Made by a program: the position numbers and the translations under genes
Origin: Actinomycetota bacterium
GTDB taxonomy: Bacteria; Actinomycetota; Thermoleophilia; RBG-16-64-13
DNA length: 46,385 bases
NCBI GenBank assembly: GCA_023483915.1
Contig: JAMDEO010000163.1
Coordinates: forward strand, 1 to 46,385
Direction of reading: 5' to 3'
In this document: piece after piece, positions 44,769 to 46,385 of the stretch
How the letters are laid out: each line of letters starts with the position of its first letter
Position numbering within the stretch: position 1 is the stretch's first letter
Notes under the pieces: model-generated
The model's database searches: none
What the model was told of the DNA's origin: nothing
Seen by the model: only the letters and a program-made list of their open reading frames with translations

Positions 44769-46124
44769 ATGGCACTCACTGGCATTGCAATTTACAAGAT
44801 GCTTGCGCAAACCAACTGCAAGGAGTGCGGTTATCCGACTTGTCTGGCTTTTGCCATGAAGCTGGCCGCGCGCCAGGTGGAGCTCTCCGCCTGCCCATAC
44901 GTGTCGGAAGAGGTCAAGGCTCAGCTGGACAGCGCGGCAGCACCGCCCGTCCGCCTCGTTTCCGTCGGCCCCGAAGGACATTCCCTCGAGGTAGGAAATG
45001 AAACCGTGGTCTACCGCCACGAGAAAACATTCGTCCACCAGCCCGGTGTTTTTTTCCGTCTTCGCGCCGACCTGGACGATCAGGCGTTCGCGGAGCGGCT
45101 GGACGCGGTGGCTGATTACCACATCGAGCGTGTCGGCCAAACCCTTGGGCCCGATGGGGTGGCTATCGAGGCCGATTCTGCCCCGGCGGACCGCTTCGCG
45201 TCCCTGGTCGGCAAGGCTGCGGGTAAGGATGTGGCTCTCATCCTCATGGCTTCAGACCCAGCGGTCATGGAGGCCGGTCTCAAAGCAGCTGGGGCCTCAC
45301 GACCGCTTATTTATCCAGCCGACGCGGCGAATCAAGAGGCCATGGTCGCCCTCGCCAAGACGTATAAGGCGCCGCTGGTGCTACGCGGGGCAGATGGCGA
45401 CCTCGAGGCACTCGCCAACCTGGCCGACGAGGCAGTGAAGCAGGGACTCGAAGACCTGGTTCTCGACCCCGGCACCCGGGGATGGGCGGACTCGCTTAGC
45501 GCCTTGACCCGCCTCCGCCGGGCTGCTATCAAAAAGAACTTCCGGCCCCTTGGCTACCCTGCGATCGCATTCGCCGGCGAAGCTGGCGATGGCCCTGAAA
45601 AAGAGGCAATGCTCGCGTCGCAGTTCATCGACAGGTATGCGGGCTTCATTGTGCTCGACAACTTCGAGCCTGCTGCGCTCTATTCGTTGCTGACCCTTCG
45701 GCAGAACATCTATACCGATCCGCAAAAGCCCATCCAGGTAACCCCGGGTCTCTACGAGATTGGAGAGCCGAAGGCCGAATCACCGGTGTTGGTGACGACC
45801 AATTTCTCCCTCACCTACTTCTCGGTTGCCGGGGAAGTCGAGGGCGCAGGCCGGCCCGCATGGCTGCTCGTATCCGACTCCGAGGGGATGTCCGTGCTGA
45901 CCGCGTGGGCGGCCGGCAAGTTCGACGCCGAAGCCATCGGCAAAGCAGTAAAGAACACAGGAATCGCGGACAAGATAAGCCACAAGAAGATCGTCATTCC
46001 CGGAGCAGTGGCCACCATCTCCGGTGAGCTCGAAGAAGAGCTTTCGGGATGGGAGATACTGGTCGGGCCGCGGGAGGCAATCGGGATCCCGTCATACCTG
46101 AGGTACCTCGCGAGCAACAACTGA
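44769..46124 (+). CDS. acsC: Corrinoid iron-sulfur protein large (gamma) subunit
   Basis: GIAIYKMLAQTNCKECGYPTCLAFAMKLAARQVELSACPYVSEE 4Fe-4S motif; ETVVYRHEKTFVHQPGVFFRLRADLDD. Confidence 0.96.
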   Translation: MALTGIAIYKMLAQTNCKECGYPTCLAFAMKLAARQVELSACPYVSEEVKAQLDSAAAPPVRLVSVGPEGHSLEVGNETVVYRHEKTFVHQPGVFFRLRADLDDQAFAERLDAVADYHIERVGQTLGPDGVAIEADSAPADRFASLVGKAAGKDVALILMASDPAVMEAGLKAAGASRPLIYPADAANQEAMVALAKTYKAPLVLRGADGDLEALANLADEAVKQGLEDLVLDPGTRGWADSLSALTRLRRAAIKKNFRPLGYPAIAFAGEAGDGPEKEAMLASQFIDRYAGFIVLDNFEPAALYSLLTLRQNIYTDPQKPIQVTPGLYEIGEPKAESPVLVTTNFSLTYFSVAGEVEGAGRPAWLLVSDSEGMSVLTAWAAGKFDAEAIGKAVKNTGIADKISHKKIVIPGAVATISGELEEELSGWEILVGPREAIGIPSYLRYLASNN

Positions 46125-46141
46125 CGCTGCCGGATAGCGCC

Positions 46142-46385
46142 GTGAACGAGGAAGCGACCAAGGACGGCGAACTCGCCGTCCGCCTGGAACCGGCGGGCCT
46201 AACCGTACGGGTTCCGGCCGATACCGTCATCGAGGAGGCGATCTCCCAGGCGGGCCTGCGCATATCTCTGCCCTGCGGGGGACAAGGGCGCTGCGGCCGT
46301 TGTGTCGTGGAAGTACGAGAGGGCTCGGTACGCCGCCGCTCGATGATGCGGCGGACCGAGGAGGAAGGACGCCGCGGCTACGCGG
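46142..46385 (+). CDS. acsV: N-terminus of ferredoxin-ASKHA corrinoid-activation protein (AcsV/RACo-like), truncated by window end
   Basis: GTG start; LPCGGQGRCGRCVVEVREGSV [2Fe-2S] motif at the expected position after acsC. ASKHA part not visible. Confidence 0.7.
   Translation, partial: MNEEATKDGELAVRLEPAGLTVRVPADTVIEEAISQAGLRISLPCGGQGRCGRCVVEVREGSVRRRSMMRRTEEEGRRGYA

Noticed and set aside
1-46385. CRISPR array or complete rRNA/tRNA genes
   Set aside because: No regularly spaced repeats and no complete tRNA cloverleaf or rRNA segments were seen by eye; only the degenerate tRNA-like piece at about 5.1 kb.

Overview
46.4 kb of GC-rich bacterial DNA, probably a chromosomal contig from an anaerobe with a Wood-Ljungdahl pathway. 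The DUF6777-type proteins and general gene style suggest an actinobacterial-like lineage, but this cannot be proven from the window. The right end carries a carbon monoxide dehydrogenase/acetyl-CoA synthase (CODH/ACS) locus: cooC plus a small Cys-rich protein, divergent from an HMA-like protein, cooS, acsB, acsD, acsC and a truncated acsV-like gene. The centre carries acyl-CoA energy metabolism genes (ADP-forming acyl-CoA synthetase, CoA-transferase/GNAT fusion, AMP-binding acyl-CoA synthetase), a PPi-type phosphofructokinase, and a metal/redox island (CopZ-like, OsmC, DUF134-NifX fusion, ArsR, ferredoxin, zinc ribbon). The left third is accessory: a DDE/rve transposase abutting a decapitated transhydroxylase-like Fe-S subunit, two paralogous MFS genes with matching leaderless-type promoters, a WG-repeat pseudogene, and an SDR gene followed by a bacterial homologue of ERG2/sigma-1 receptor that keeps both key acidic residues. 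The two most notable observations are (1) the ERG2/sigma-1-receptor-like protein next to an SDR, and (2) two adjacent, translationally coupled GYF_2/TM/DUF6777-like genes sharing an apparently perfect 1,210-bp intragenic direct repeat but with unrelated C-terminal regions. All assignments are by eye from sequence motifs; no database search was run.
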